Origin: DTU018 sp964618175
GTDB taxonomy: Bacteria; Bacillota; Syntrophomonadia; Syntrophomonadales; Syntrophomonadaceae
Direction of reading: 5' to 3'
Assembly: GCA_964618175.1 (NCBI GenBank)
Contig: CAZTZX010000021.1
Span: 1-29,018 of the forward strand
DNA length: 29,018 bases
In this document: piece by piece, positions 14,873 to 22,974 of the stretch
Layout of the letters: each line of letters opens with the position of its first letter
Numbering within the stretch: the stretch's first letter is position 1
Notes under the pieces: generated by a model
The model's database searches: none
What the model was told of the DNA's origin: nothing
What the model saw: the letters and a program-made list of their open reading frames with translations, nothing else
Made by a program: the position numbers and the translations under genes

Positions 14873-16156
14873 CTACAGATTAGTATCCCAGCTGTCTAAA
14901 TAATTTTGCTGTTCATCAGTAAGAGAATCGATGGCTACCCCCAAAGACTGAAGTTTTAGTTGAGCCACCCTGTTATCGATTTCTACCGGCACATTGTAGA
15001 CATGGTTGCCCAGTTCTTCCTGATGTTGAATGACATAGATAAGAGATAGTGCTTGCAGGGAGAAACTGGTATCCATGACCTCAGCCGGATGGCCGTCACC
15101 AGCTGCCAGATTGACCAAGCGCCCTTCAGCTAGAAGATATAGTTTACGACCATCGGCCATAACGAATTCCTCAATATTGTTCTTCAATACTCGGGTGCTC
15201 ACCGCCAAGGCATGCAGATCGTCTTTGCTGATTTCTACATCAAAGTGTCCCGCATTAGCCATGATGGCGTTGTCCTGCATGACTTCCATGTGTTCGCGGC
15301 GGATTACGTTTATATTACCGGTTACGGTAATAAATATATCGCCTAGTTTGGCGGCCTCACTCATGGGCATAACCTGGAAACCATCCATAATAGCTTCGTT
15401 AGCTTTGATGGGATCAATCTCCGTTATTATGACTTTGGCTCCCATCCCTAGTGCACGCATGGAAACACCTTTGCCACACCAGCCATATCCGACTACTACC
15501 ACGTACTTGCCAGCCACAACCAGATTGGTGGTACGGTTGATACTGTCCCAAACAGACTGCCCGGTTCCATAACGATTATCAAACAGGTACTTCATATAAG
15601 CATCATTGACCGCCATCATAGGGAAGAGCAGAGACTGATTAGCATCCATGGATTTTAAGCGCACGATGCCGGTGGTTGTCTCCTCACAACCGCCGATCAT
15701 ATTACGGGCTTGGTCAACTCGATCTTTATGTAGCATGGTGACCACATCAGCGCCATCATCAATTATCGCATCAGGTCTGGTATCCAAAGTCATTTCTAAA
15801 AAGCGATGATATTCTTCGGTGCTTTCACCGTGGATAGCATACATTGTGATGCCTGAATCTGCCAAAGCAGCCACCACGTCATCCTGAGTGGACAGCGGGT
15901 TGCTGGCACAGGCTACAACATCGGCACCAGCCGCCTGTAAGGTTTGCAACAGGTAACCGGTTTTTGCTTCCAAGTGCAGGCAACAAGCTATAGTCTTACC
16001 TGCCAGCGGTTGGGTTTGTTCAAACTCCGCCTTGAGTATATTCAGGACCGGCATATTTTGGCTAACCCATTCTAGTTTCCGATAACCATAAGGAGCCAGC
16101 CCTATATCTTTGATTATTGAGGGCCGGGATACTCTGTCCTGGGGAATGGCGTTCAT
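14873..16156 (-). CDS. ahcY: Adenosylhomocysteinase (S-adenosylhomocysteine hydrolase)
   Basis: A 427-residue NAD-dependent enzyme that splits S-adenosylhomocysteine, the by-product of SAM methylation, into adenosine and homocysteine. The start at 16156 is fixed by AAAGGAGG 8 bp upstream, although the frame stays open further. Motifs in order: CLHLEAKTG (60-67), IDDGADVV (132-139), EETTTGI (159-164), NDAYMKYLFDNRYGTGQS (substrate and NAD-contact region), the Rossmann loop GYGWCGKG (223-230), ITVTGN and AGHFDVEI. The length fits the shorter archaeal/thermophilic-bacterial type, without the ~40-residue insertion of many other bacterial and eukaryotic enzymes. Most Firmicutes use Pfs (with LuxS) for SAH instead. 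It is divergent from an operon containing a SAM-dependent methyltransferase, which suggests a shared purpose, and lies upstream of spoIIP on the same strand. Confidence 0.95.
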   Translation of the reverse strand: MNAIPQDRVSRPSIIKDIGLAPYGYRKLEWVSQNMPVLNILKAEFEQTQPLAGKTIACCLHLEAKTGYLLQTLQAAGADVVACASNPLSTQDDVVAALADSGITMYAIHGESTEEYHRFLEMTLDTRPDAIIDDGADVVTMLHKDRVDQARNMIGGCEETTTGIVRLKSMDANQSLLFPMMAVNDAYMKYLFDNRYGTGQSVWDSINRTTNLVVAGKYVVVVGYGWCGKGVSMRALGMGAKVIITEIDPIKANEAIMDGFQVMPMSEAAKLGDIFITVTGNINVIRREHMEVMQDNAIMANAGHFDVEISKDDLHALAVSTRVLKNNIEEFVMADGRKLYLLAEGRLVNLAAGDGHPAEVMDTSFSLQALSLIYVIQHQEELGNHVYNVPVEIDNRVAQLKLQSLGVAIDSLTDEQQNYLDSWDTNL

Positions 16157-16288
16157 GAAGTGACCTCCTTTTAGGAATGTTTTTAGGAAAAGTTCTACAC
16201 ATAGAACATTATAAGCAAAACAGGTTACAATAGGAAACCAATCTGGTAACATTATTAAAAACCTGAACTTTTTGATGAGGGGATATCA
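16157..16288. promoter_or_regulatory. Divergent promoter region between ahcY and the GT4/GH57 operon
   Basis: This 132-bp gap must hold both promoters. For ahcY (minus strand), TATAAT lies at 16213-16208. It directly abuts a perfect inverted repeat GTTCTA-CACA-TAGAAC (16192-16207), which sits over the expected transcription start and could be an operator or a 5' hairpin. For the operon (plus strand), TTACAA (16225-16230), a 16-bp spacer and TAACAT (16247-16252) are a weak candidate promoter. No SAH riboswitch pattern was recognised. Confidence 0.45.
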
Positions 16289-17476
16289 GTGAAGGTACTA
16301 ATGTTTAGTTGGGAATATCCGCCCCACATGGTGGGGGGATTAGGTCAGCATGTCTTTGATTTAAGCCGCTTCTTAGCTGCTCAAGGTGAAACGGTGCATA
16401 TTATTACGCCCCACGTAGACACCTATCCTGATTATTGGATCGAAAATGGTGTTCACGTGCATCGGGTGGGTTTGGCTGCTCGGGAAGGGGAGAATTTCAA
16501 GTCGTGGACTTTTACTTTTAATAGTGAAGCCATTCGAGAAGCAGTCCGACTTAATGGCATGGTGGGTGGATTTGATGTAGTTCATGCTCATGATTGGTTA
16601 GTGGCGTATGCCGGCCGTTCGCTAGCCAAGATTTTCGAGATCCCACTAGTTGCCACTATACATGCCACTGAACATGGGCGTAATTTAGGAATTCACAACC
16701 GCATACAGATGGAGATTAACGAAATTGAAAAAAACCTAGCACTGGAATCGGATTTGGTTATTTGCTGCAGTCACTACATGCAGGAAGAAGTATGTAACCT
16801 ATTTGGTCGGATCCGGGGCGATCTGAGGATAATTCCCAATGGAGTCGACCCTGATCTGTTTACCTCTTTGCCTGATCAACCTCGCTTCAAGATAAAAGAG
16901 GATGACAAAGTGGTATGTTTTATGGGTCGCTTAGTTCCCGAAAAGGGAGTATGGCAGCTGATCGAATGTTTCCCGCAAGTGTTGGAAAAAGAACCGCGAG
17001 CAGTTCTGTACATCGGGGGACGTGGGCCGCAAAAAGCCCAGTTGGAGAAATTATCCCGCGGTTTAGGAATAGCTGACCGGGTGGTATTTACAGGTTTTAT
17101 TGCTAAGCAAGACCGTAATTATGTTTATGATCGAGCCAAGGTAGCTGTCTTTCCTAGTTTTTATGAACCATTTGGAATTGTGGCCTTAGAAGCCATGGCT
17201 ACTTACACACCGGTAATAGTAGGCGATGTTGGCGGTTTAGCCGAAATTGTTGAAAACCGGGAAAACGGATTGAAAGTTAACCCTGGCAATGTGGACGAGT
17301 TAGCTCAAGCTATTATTGAACTATTGACCGACACTGATTTTGCCGATCATCTGCAGGCAAGTGGTTATCAAACGGTGAAGTCTGTATATGGGTGGAATGT
17401 TATAGCTCAAACTACGCTGGAAGTCTACCGGGAAGTGATACAAAGTAAAAACCGATTACTGGTGGAAGCTAAATAG
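16289..17476 (+). CDS. GT4-family alpha-glucan glucosyltransferase (glycogen-synthase-like)
   Basis: A 395-residue retaining glycosyltransferase of the GT-B fold, family GT4. Start GTG 16289 has GAGGGG 9 bp upstream. The N-terminal domain begins MKVLMFSWEYPPHMVGGLGQ, the glycogen/starch-synthase-like loop that grips the sugar nucleotide, and has VVHAHDWL (98-105). The C-terminal domain carries NGVDPDLF, GRLVPEKG (214-221; Arg/Lys pair for the donor phosphates) and the EX7E motif EPFGIVALE (294-302). Such enzymes use ADP- or UDP-glucose, and some make maltose-1-phosphate (GlgM). The closest functional parallel I can think of is mycobacterial Rv3032, an alpha-1,4-glucosyltransferase. It is the first gene of a four-gene operon (37, 15 and 21 bp gaps), which says it elongates an alpha-glucan. 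Donor and acceptor are inferred. Confidence 0.85.
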   Translation: MKVLMFSWEYPPHMVGGLGQHVFDLSRFLAAQGETVHIITPHVDTYPDYWIENGVHVHRVGLAAREGENFKSWTFTFNSEAIREAVRLNGMVGGFDVVHAHDWLVAYAGRSLAKIFEIPLVATIHATEHGRNLGIHNRIQMEINEIEKNLALESDLVICCSHYMQEEVCNLFGRIRGDLRIIPNGVDPDLFTSLPDQPRFKIKEDDKVVCFMGRLVPEKGVWQLIECFPQVLEKEPRAVLYIGGRGPQKAQLEKLSRGLGIADRVVFTGFIAKQDRNYVYDRAKVAVFPSFYEPFGIVALEAMATYTPVIVGDVGGLAEIVENRENGLKVNPGNVDELAQAIIELLTDTDFADHLQASGYQTVKSVYGWNVIAQTTLEVYREVIQSKNRLLVEAK

Positions 17477-17513
17477 GAATTGAGCTTATTATTTATTGGA
17501 GGACGTATAGCCT

Positions 17514-19073
17514 TTGAATGCTAGAATAATGATGGTGCTGCACAGCCACATTCCCTATGTAAAAAGACAGGGAAAGTGGCCCTTCGGAGAAGTCTGGCTC
17601 TTCGAAGCAATGGCAGAAACATATATTCCGTTGCTGATCAACTGGCTGAAACTCTACGAAGAGGGGAAATCGGCCCCCATCACGATGAGCTTTAGTCCCG
17701 TTCTGCTGGAGCAATTAAACTCCAAGTATATTAAACAGGAGTTTATCAAGTACTTAAAAGAACGGGAAGCCATGGCCAGAGCTGATGAAAGATATTACCT
17801 ATCGCAGAGCGATCAAGAATTTGCTGGTCTCGCTGCTTATTATGCCAGCTTTTATCGTGATATTCGCCGTGATTATGAGATCGAATTGGATCGCGATATT
17901 ATAAAGGCCTTGAGATTTTTACAAAGTCGCGGACAGTTGGAGATTATCACCACGGCTGCTACCCATGCCTATCTTCCGCTGCTGGATCGCACCAGTCTGG
18001 AAGGCCAGGTTTATTGGGGAAAGCGGTTGTATGAACAGTTGTTTTCTATAGAACCGCAGGGATTTTGGTTGCCCGAATGTGGTTATTTCCAGGGGATCGA
18101 AGATGTTTTAATAGAAAATGGCTTTAAGTATTTCTTTGTGGACAGCCATGCTATTGAGGGTGGCAAGCCCCTGGGCGTTATGAGCTCTGGAGGGAACGGG
18201 GAGGAAGTTGAAATTGAAACCTTTGCTTCTACCGGTCTTAGTACTTATCGCCCTTACCGTGTAGAAAACCGGGATATAGCGGTTTTTGGACGCAACTCCA
18301 TGGTAAGCCAGCAGGTATGGTCGGCTGATTATGGCTACCCGGGAGATGAAGTTTACCGGGAGTTCCACAAGTCTTCCGAGCGTTCTGGTTTTAAATATTG
18401 GCGGGTAACCAACCGCAGTCAAACATTGGATAAAAAGCGATATGATCCGGATAAAGCTCGGCTTAAAGTTCGGCAGCATGCGGCCCACTTTGTACGCAAC
18501 CTGGAGAATACTGGGCAGCGTGCCGTAGAAATGGGCTTTAATTCTCCCTTAATTGTGGGGTGTTATGATACCGAATTGTTTGGTCATTGGTGGTGGGAAG
18601 GAATTAGCTGGCTCAGTGAAGTTATGAATTGTATTCGCAGCAGCCCGGAACTGGATCTGGTCTTACCTTCTCAGATCAGTCCCGCCGCTCACGAAGCGAG
18701 AGTCTTTGAATCTTCCTGGGGAATGGGCGGTAAACACCATGTCTGGGAAAACGAGGAAACCGCCTGGATGTGGGATATTATCCGCAAAGCCGGTGAGGAA
18801 TATCAGAGTCTAAAAGGACTGGAGCAGGAGACATTGATGGGGCAGCGAGCCATGTCTCAGGCTATTAAGGAGTTAATGCTTATCCAAAGCAGTGATTGGC
18901 TGTTCATGGTCAGTAATAACTTGACCCGTGATTATGCGATGAAACGGTTTTTTGAACATTACACCAAACTTTTGCGTCTGACCCATACCGTGCGTTATCA
19001 GCAGTTTGATGACACGTTTAGGGATTGGCTGCGTCGCATTCAATACGAAGACGATTTTTTCAGCTACCTGTAA
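17514..19073 (+). CDS. GH57 1,4-alpha-glucan branching enzyme
   Basis: A 519-residue branching enzyme that moves alpha-1,4 segments to alpha-1,6 positions. The start TTG 17514 has GGAGGA ~10 bp upstream. The N-terminus holds LHSHIPYVKRQGKWPFGEVW, a hallmark of GH57 branching enzymes (TK1436 of Thermococcus and TTHA1902 of Thermus). The catalytic nucleophile is E188 in FWLPECGY, and the acid is D352 in CYDTELFGHWWWEG. Both sit almost exactly where the characterised enzymes have them (E183/D354 and E184/D353, from memory). A C-terminal helical part (ETAWMW, then SDWLFMVSNN and YAMKRFFEHYTKL) matches the family's end domain. Mycobacterial Rv3031 is of the same family and sits beside Rv3032. It is cytoplasmic, without a signal peptide. 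Confidence 0.93.
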   Translation: MNARIMMVLHSHIPYVKRQGKWPFGEVWLFEAMAETYIPLLINWLKLYEEGKSAPITMSFSPVLLEQLNSKYIKQEFIKYLKEREAMARADERYYLSQSDQEFAGLAAYYASFYRDIRRDYEIELDRDIIKALRFLQSRGQLEIITTAATHAYLPLLDRTSLEGQVYWGKRLYEQLFSIEPQGFWLPECGYFQGIEDVLIENGFKYFFVDSHAIEGGKPLGVMSSGGNGEEVEIETFASTGLSTYRPYRVENRDIAVFGRNSMVSQQVWSADYGYPGDEVYREFHKSSERSGFKYWRVTNRSQTLDKKRYDPDKARLKVRQHAAHFVRNLENTGQRAVEMGFNSPLIVGCYDTELFGHWWWEGISWLSEVMNCIRSSPELDLVLPSQISPAAHEARVFESSWGMGGKHHVWENEETAWMWDIIRKAGEEYQSLKGLEQETLMGQRAMSQAIKELMLIQSSDWLFMVSNNLTRDYAMKRFFEHYTKLLRLTHTVRYQQFDDTFRDWLRRIQYEDDFFSYL

Positions 19074-19088
19074 TATTGGAGGTGCTTT

Positions 19089-21590
19089 ATGAAAGGGCAT
19101 ATAGCCTTTTGTCCTCATTTTCATCAACCTCATTTTCAATTGTACCGAACCAGAGAAGAGGCTTTTAAGAACTCTTATAGGCCATGGTTGCAGCTGCTGT
19201 CACAGGCGGTAAATCTTGATAGTTTTTATATTAATCTTCATTTTTCTGGGCCTTTCTTATACTGGTTGAGCGATACCAAGCCGGAGTTTCTGGATCATTT
19301 TAATACGCTCTTAACTAGCGGGAAAATTGGACTCCTGGGCGGCTTGGCCGATGAGCCTTTCATTCAGCTGTCTTCACGTACTGACGACGTATTATATCAA
19401 ATGCAAAAATATGATGAACTACTGACTAGAGTAACGGGAGTTAAGGCTGCCGATTGGCAGGGGATCCATTTGGTAGAACGTGAGTGCGGGGAAATGCTAT
19501 TATATCAAGCTGCACAGGCGGCTCGAGCCTTGCAGGCTTCACCCATTTTTTATCTGGATGCTGAGACCTTTTATACCTCGCATTTTTCCTATCCCGGTTC
19601 AAGCAATGATTATTGTCTTAAGCACTTCGGGTTTACAGATCCGGTTGCCAAAACTACCATTAGCCATCTGCCGCAATCCTTGTTGTTTTTCGGACTGCGA
19701 GACGAAATTAATGGACAGGAATACCTGAGCCTGCCGGTGCACAGTCAATTTCGCTATCAACTACTTAAAAGACAGAGCTTTACCGGGGAAGATCGGATCA
19801 AGATTAAACCCAAACACTACTACTTTTACATAAAAGACGCTCTGGAGCAGGCCTTTAATCACGTAAGGATGCTGGGCAAACCCCTGGAACCACTCCTACT
19901 TATTTTTGAAGATGCTGAAAAGTTTGGGCAGTGGAGCAAGGATCCTCAGGGAGATCGAGAATGGCTCATGGAGTTCTTCACTCTAATCGATAAGGATCCA
20001 GACTTGGATTTTGTGGGATTGAAAGATTATCTGAATACCCATGGTTATCTGGATACCTACCCGGCCAGTTCCAGTCACAGCTACCCGGAATGGGAGAATT
20101 GGACGGCCCGGCGGGGAATCCGTGGAGTAACCTTTGGAGATGAGCGATTACGCAGGGTGATATGCCGATTGCGTGATGCCGAGCGTCTCCAGGAACAATT
20201 TGAAACAACCGTATTGGAAAAGCTGGCCATACAGACTTCGCCACCGGAATTGGCCACGGTCATGCAAAGATCACTTTTGAATTCTGCGGAAAGATACCAG
20301 GTGGTAGAAAAGGTACTGGAACATCATTATCCGGAATGGTTGCCATTGTATCGCCTGGTCAATCGGGTCAGACATCTGGTGTACCAGGAGGATCCTAAAT
20401 GGGCCAGCCGCCACCCCAGTTATGGTTCATCACCATTTTACGATATGCAAGGTTTAGCCTATTTGGAAATAGCTATGCGGGTATTGAGGGAAATGCTGAA
20501 AGAAATGAACGCATTTGATGAGGAAGACACTCAGTGTAGGGATTGGGATATGGATGGCCAAGATGAAATAGTGATAGAAAAAGGCCAACAGGCGCTGGTA
20601 TTGGATCGGGTGGGCGGTTGTGTTGTTTATCAGCATGTCCTGGCACCGCAGGTAACAGAGAGCCTTGAACAGGCCAGCCAGTTGCTGGTTAAAGATTTTA
20701 AGCGCCTACGTGCCTATAATCGTATATACAAAAGTTCCTATCCGTTGGTAATGACTGAAAGTGACAGTGATCTGAAACAGCAGTTTTATCCCGAGGGTGG
20801 TCGGCATGAAGTTACGCGTAACTCTATGCGCTGTGCCATATGGATAACTATGATGGATCAGGAAATAGCGGTGGGGAATTTCGATACCTGCACTTACAGC
20901 ATTGACCCGGTAGAGTTTCAGGATGACAAGACACTGATAAAAATGAGCACGCAAACTGCGGTAGAGTTGGTCGGCCATGATCCGGTCAATATATCGCTGG
21001 AAAAAGTGTTTATTGTGGATGAAGACTCGGTGCAAGTTCAATTCCATGCCCACCTGGATCGCATGGTCGAGAACTTACAGTTTTTCCTGGTGCCGGAGTT
21101 AGTTACATCTGCTGCACCATCCGATGAAAGGCATTTCAAGCCCTGTGCCTGGGTGGGAATTGTTCCATCGCCACAGGAAAAAGGTGTTTCTGTGCAGATG
21201 CATAATGTAGTCGCTATAGAGGAAGACAGCATCAGCTATTTTGACCATGAAAAGGAATTAGCGGGTGTAGAGCGAATGGATTACCTGTATCGATTGGATA
21301 GTGCTGATGGGGACAGTTATTATAATCGCATCAGTTATCAGCTGGCAGAAAACCATCCCATGCAGCGGCTGGAAATAAGGCCGGCGGTCAGTAATTATTA
21401 CCAGGATTATGTATATGAAGAACAGAGTCGCCTCAGTTATCATACTTCAGGTCTTATGCTGCGCCCCTGGATACCTTTTGATAGGGGGCAAGCTTCTCTG
21501 GAGGTACAAGTCACCTGGGAGCTTGATGCCCAAGGAGATCCTGGTATATATGAGGAAGTATTACCACTAATAGAGGGATGTATTGGTTAA
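19089..21590 (+). CDS. Second GH57 protein (4-alpha-glucanotransferase/amylase type, DUF1925-DUF1926 architecture)
   Basis: An 833-residue protein. Start ATG 19089 follows GGAGGTG by 6 bp. The N-terminal GH57 barrel begins IAFCPHFHQPHFQLY (HxHQP-like). The expected nucleophile is E130 in HLVERECGEM, where characterised 4-alpha-glucanotransferases have WLxERVWxP. The acid position is D275 in LIFEDAEKFGQW (family DDGEKFGxW). The central ~280-480 region is helical (DUF1925-like). The last ~320 residues are beta-rich (LVLDRVGGCVVYQHVLAPQ, then YRLDSADGDSYYN and VQVTWELD), matching a DUF1926-like domain. The catalytic pair is retained, but its surroundings are divergent, so activity may be altered. 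Sandwiched between the branching enzyme and the methyltransferase, it probably trims or rearranges the alpha-glucan. It is cytoplasmic. Confidence 0.8.
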   Translation: MKGHIAFCPHFHQPHFQLYRTREEAFKNSYRPWLQLLSQAVNLDSFYINLHFSGPFLYWLSDTKPEFLDHFNTLLTSGKIGLLGGLADEPFIQLSSRTDDVLYQMQKYDELLTRVTGVKAADWQGIHLVERECGEMLLYQAAQAARALQASPIFYLDAETFYTSHFSYPGSSNDYCLKHFGFTDPVAKTTISHLPQSLLFFGLRDEINGQEYLSLPVHSQFRYQLLKRQSFTGEDRIKIKPKHYYFYIKDALEQAFNHVRMLGKPLEPLLLIFEDAEKFGQWSKDPQGDREWLMEFFTLIDKDPDLDFVGLKDYLNTHGYLDTYPASSSHSYPEWENWTARRGIRGVTFGDERLRRVICRLRDAERLQEQFETTVLEKLAIQTSPPELATVMQRSLLNSAERYQVVEKVLEHHYPEWLPLYRLVNRVRHLVYQEDPKWASRHPSYGSSPFYDMQGLAYLEIAMRVLREMLKEMNAFDEEDTQCRDWDMDGQDEIVIEKGQQALVLDRVGGCVVYQHVLAPQVTESLEQASQLLVKDFKRLRAYNRIYKSSYPLVMTESDSDLKQQFYPEGGRHEVTRNSMRCAIWITMMDQEIAVGNFDTCTYSIDPVEFQDDKTLIKMSTQTAVELVGHDPVNISLEKVFIVDEDSVQVQFHAHLDRMVENLQFFLVPELVTSAAPSDERHFKPCAWVGIVPSPQEKGVSVQMHNVVAIEEDSISYFDHEKELAGVERMDYLYRLDSADGDSYYNRISYQLAENHPMQRLEIRPAVSNYYQDYVYEEQSRLSYHTSGLMLRPWIPFDRGQASLEVQVTWELDAQGDPGIYEEVLPLIEGCIG

Positions 21591-21611
21591 AAACCAGCAG
21601 GAGGAGAGGGC

Positions 21612-22820
21612 ATGATTTTAAGAGAGTTTTTTGATTACTATTTCGATGCCGTGGAACCGGACGTTCTGAGTATTTACAAGCAATTGATGCCAGGAACCAG
21701 TGATTTATCCGGTAGTTATGAAACAATATTTTCGCGCAATGATGATGAGGCTATCGCCTTTTTGCTCAAGTTTCATCAGGCTACCTCAGATCTACGCAAC
21801 AGCAAACCTAACCAGGCTATTCTTTTTAATGTACATAACAATGTGTGTTTTCCATTCTTTGTTGAATATCTTTGGAAAGTAATGAGCTCCAGCGATCGGG
21901 GAAAATTAATAAAAGAAGCCGGAACTGATAATTTACAGGAAATTACGGCACGCCTTAATGATGATGTGGATTTACGCAACTGGTTCAGAAAGGAAATCGG
22001 ATCTGCCTTAAGCCAACAGGATCTGTTCACCCTTAATGAGATCATCGCCTTGCAGAATTTTTCATCCGGTGGCGAGTATTCCTTTCTAAAGTATGTCTAT
22101 CCCGACATCCAAAAACTTGATGGTAAGGTCTTAGATGCTGGTTGTGGCGCTGGTTTTGCCACTCTTGTGATGAGTCAGTATGCTTCCGTGTTTTCCATTG
22201 ATGCCTGTAAAGCCAGGTTGGAAAGGGCTATGGCACTCTCTAACATGATGAAAAAAGGGGAAAAGACCATTTTCCCCAAAGTAATAGATCTTATCGAGGA
22301 AGAGTTGGGGGGCATTCAGGTAGAGTGTGAATTCCCTTCGGCGGATGACCTGCTGTCCGGGGCTTCGCAGGAAGTTACCTTTGTGGAAGGCAGTATTGAC
22401 GCTCTACCTTATCCGGACAATTACTTTGAGGCCATCAACTGCCTGGATGTATTGGAACATACCTATTCTCCAGAAGCAATTGTAGAGCAGTTTGCTCGGG
22501 TGCTGAAACCTGGCGGACGGGTCTTTATAACTGCTCCTACTCGTTATGGTGAAGTGGAGCAGCATATTCATGAGAGCATCGAAGGAACCCTATTTCCTGC
22601 CATGCTGCATATGCATCATTTTGATCCGCAATCATTGACCGATATGTTTAAGCGGCATGGCTTTGAGACAGTAGAGATCACTCCTTTCGACTTTATGAAC
22701 TGGGAAGAGTTTATGGAAATAGCGGATCGTTCCCCGGCGCGCGAGCTAGCCGAAGAATTAAGGGCTCAGCCTTTTGATCAAGTTGCCTTGCAGCTGTTTG
22801 CCGTATTTGAAAAGGTCTAG
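21612..22820 (+). CDS. SAM-dependent class I methyltransferase of the alpha-glucan operon
   Basis: A 402-residue methyltransferase. Residues 1-165 are a mostly helical N-terminal part that I do not recognise. The class I Rossmann domain follows: motif I VLDAGCGAG (173-181), the acidic end of beta-2 at SIDACK, motif II-like EGSIDALPYPDN (259-270), and motif III/IV FEAINCLDVLEHT... with VLKPGGRVFITAPTRYG (297-313). A His-rich segment QHIHE...MLHMHHFDP (317-339) may help bind a metal or sugar substrate. It is the last gene of the GT4-GH57-GH57 operon, 21 bp behind the second GH57 gene with GGAGG in the gap, so the likely target is the glucan or its primer. Mycobacterial Rv3030, beside Rv3031/Rv3032, is a methyltransferase of similar placement, although shorter (274 residues). 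The actual acceptor is unknown. Confidence 0.82.
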   Translation: MILREFFDYYFDAVEPDVLSIYKQLMPGTSDLSGSYETIFSRNDDEAIAFLLKFHQATSDLRNSKPNQAILFNVHNNVCFPFFVEYLWKVMSSSDRGKLIKEAGTDNLQEITARLNDDVDLRNWFRKEIGSALSQQDLFTLNEIIALQNFSSGGEYSFLKYVYPDIQKLDGKVLDAGCGAGFATLVMSQYASVFSIDACKARLERAMALSNMMKKGEKTIFPKVIDLIEEELGGIQVECEFPSADDLLSGASQEVTFVEGSIDALPYPDNYFEAINCLDVLEHTYSPEAIVEQFARVLKPGGRVFITAPTRYGEVEQHIHESIEGTLFPAMLHMHHFDPQSLTDMFKRHGFETVEITPFDFMNWEEFMEIADRSPARELAEELRAQPFDQVALQLFAVFEKV

Positions 22821-22865
22821 GAAATCTAGGGTCGGGCCTTGTGTAAGAGACAGCCGTGACAATCC

Positions 22866-22974
22866 GCGCAAGTCTGGGGACGTTCCTTAGACTTGCGTTT
22901 TTATGAGGTGTTTTCGCTATAACAACAATTATTTCCTAAAGCACAAGTCCAAAAACCGTCCCAGACTTGCGCTT
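22866..22974. repeat. REPIN-like pair of inverted REP elements
   Basis: Element 1 (22866-22897) reads GCGCAAGTCTGGGGACG, then TTCCTTAGACTTGCG, and folds by CGCAAGTCT/AGACTTGCG. Element 2 (22939-22974) is the same sequence in opposite orientation: its minus strand starts GCGCAAGTCTGGGACGG and folds by AAGCGCAAGTC/GACTTGTGCTT with one mismatch. The two face each other across ~41 bases. Such GTCTGGGGACGG-type palindromes are typical REP sequences mobilised by RAYT-type transposases. No transposase lies here. Confidence 0.65.
22867..22902 (+). terminator. Terminator of the alpha-glucan operon, formed by a REP element
   Basis: CGCAAGTCT (22867-22875) pairs perfectly with AGACTTGCG (22889-22897), with a 13-base loop, followed by TTTTT. 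It is 46 bases past the methyltransferase stop codon. Confidence 0.7.

Noticed and set aside
15075..15572. 165-codon frame antisense to ahcY
   Set aside because: It is a reverse frame of a highly conserved enzyme gene without a start signal.
16157..16288. SAH or SAM riboswitch before ahcY
   Set aside because: The leader is too short and shows only a 6-bp palindrome; none of the conserved cores of those riboswitches was seen.
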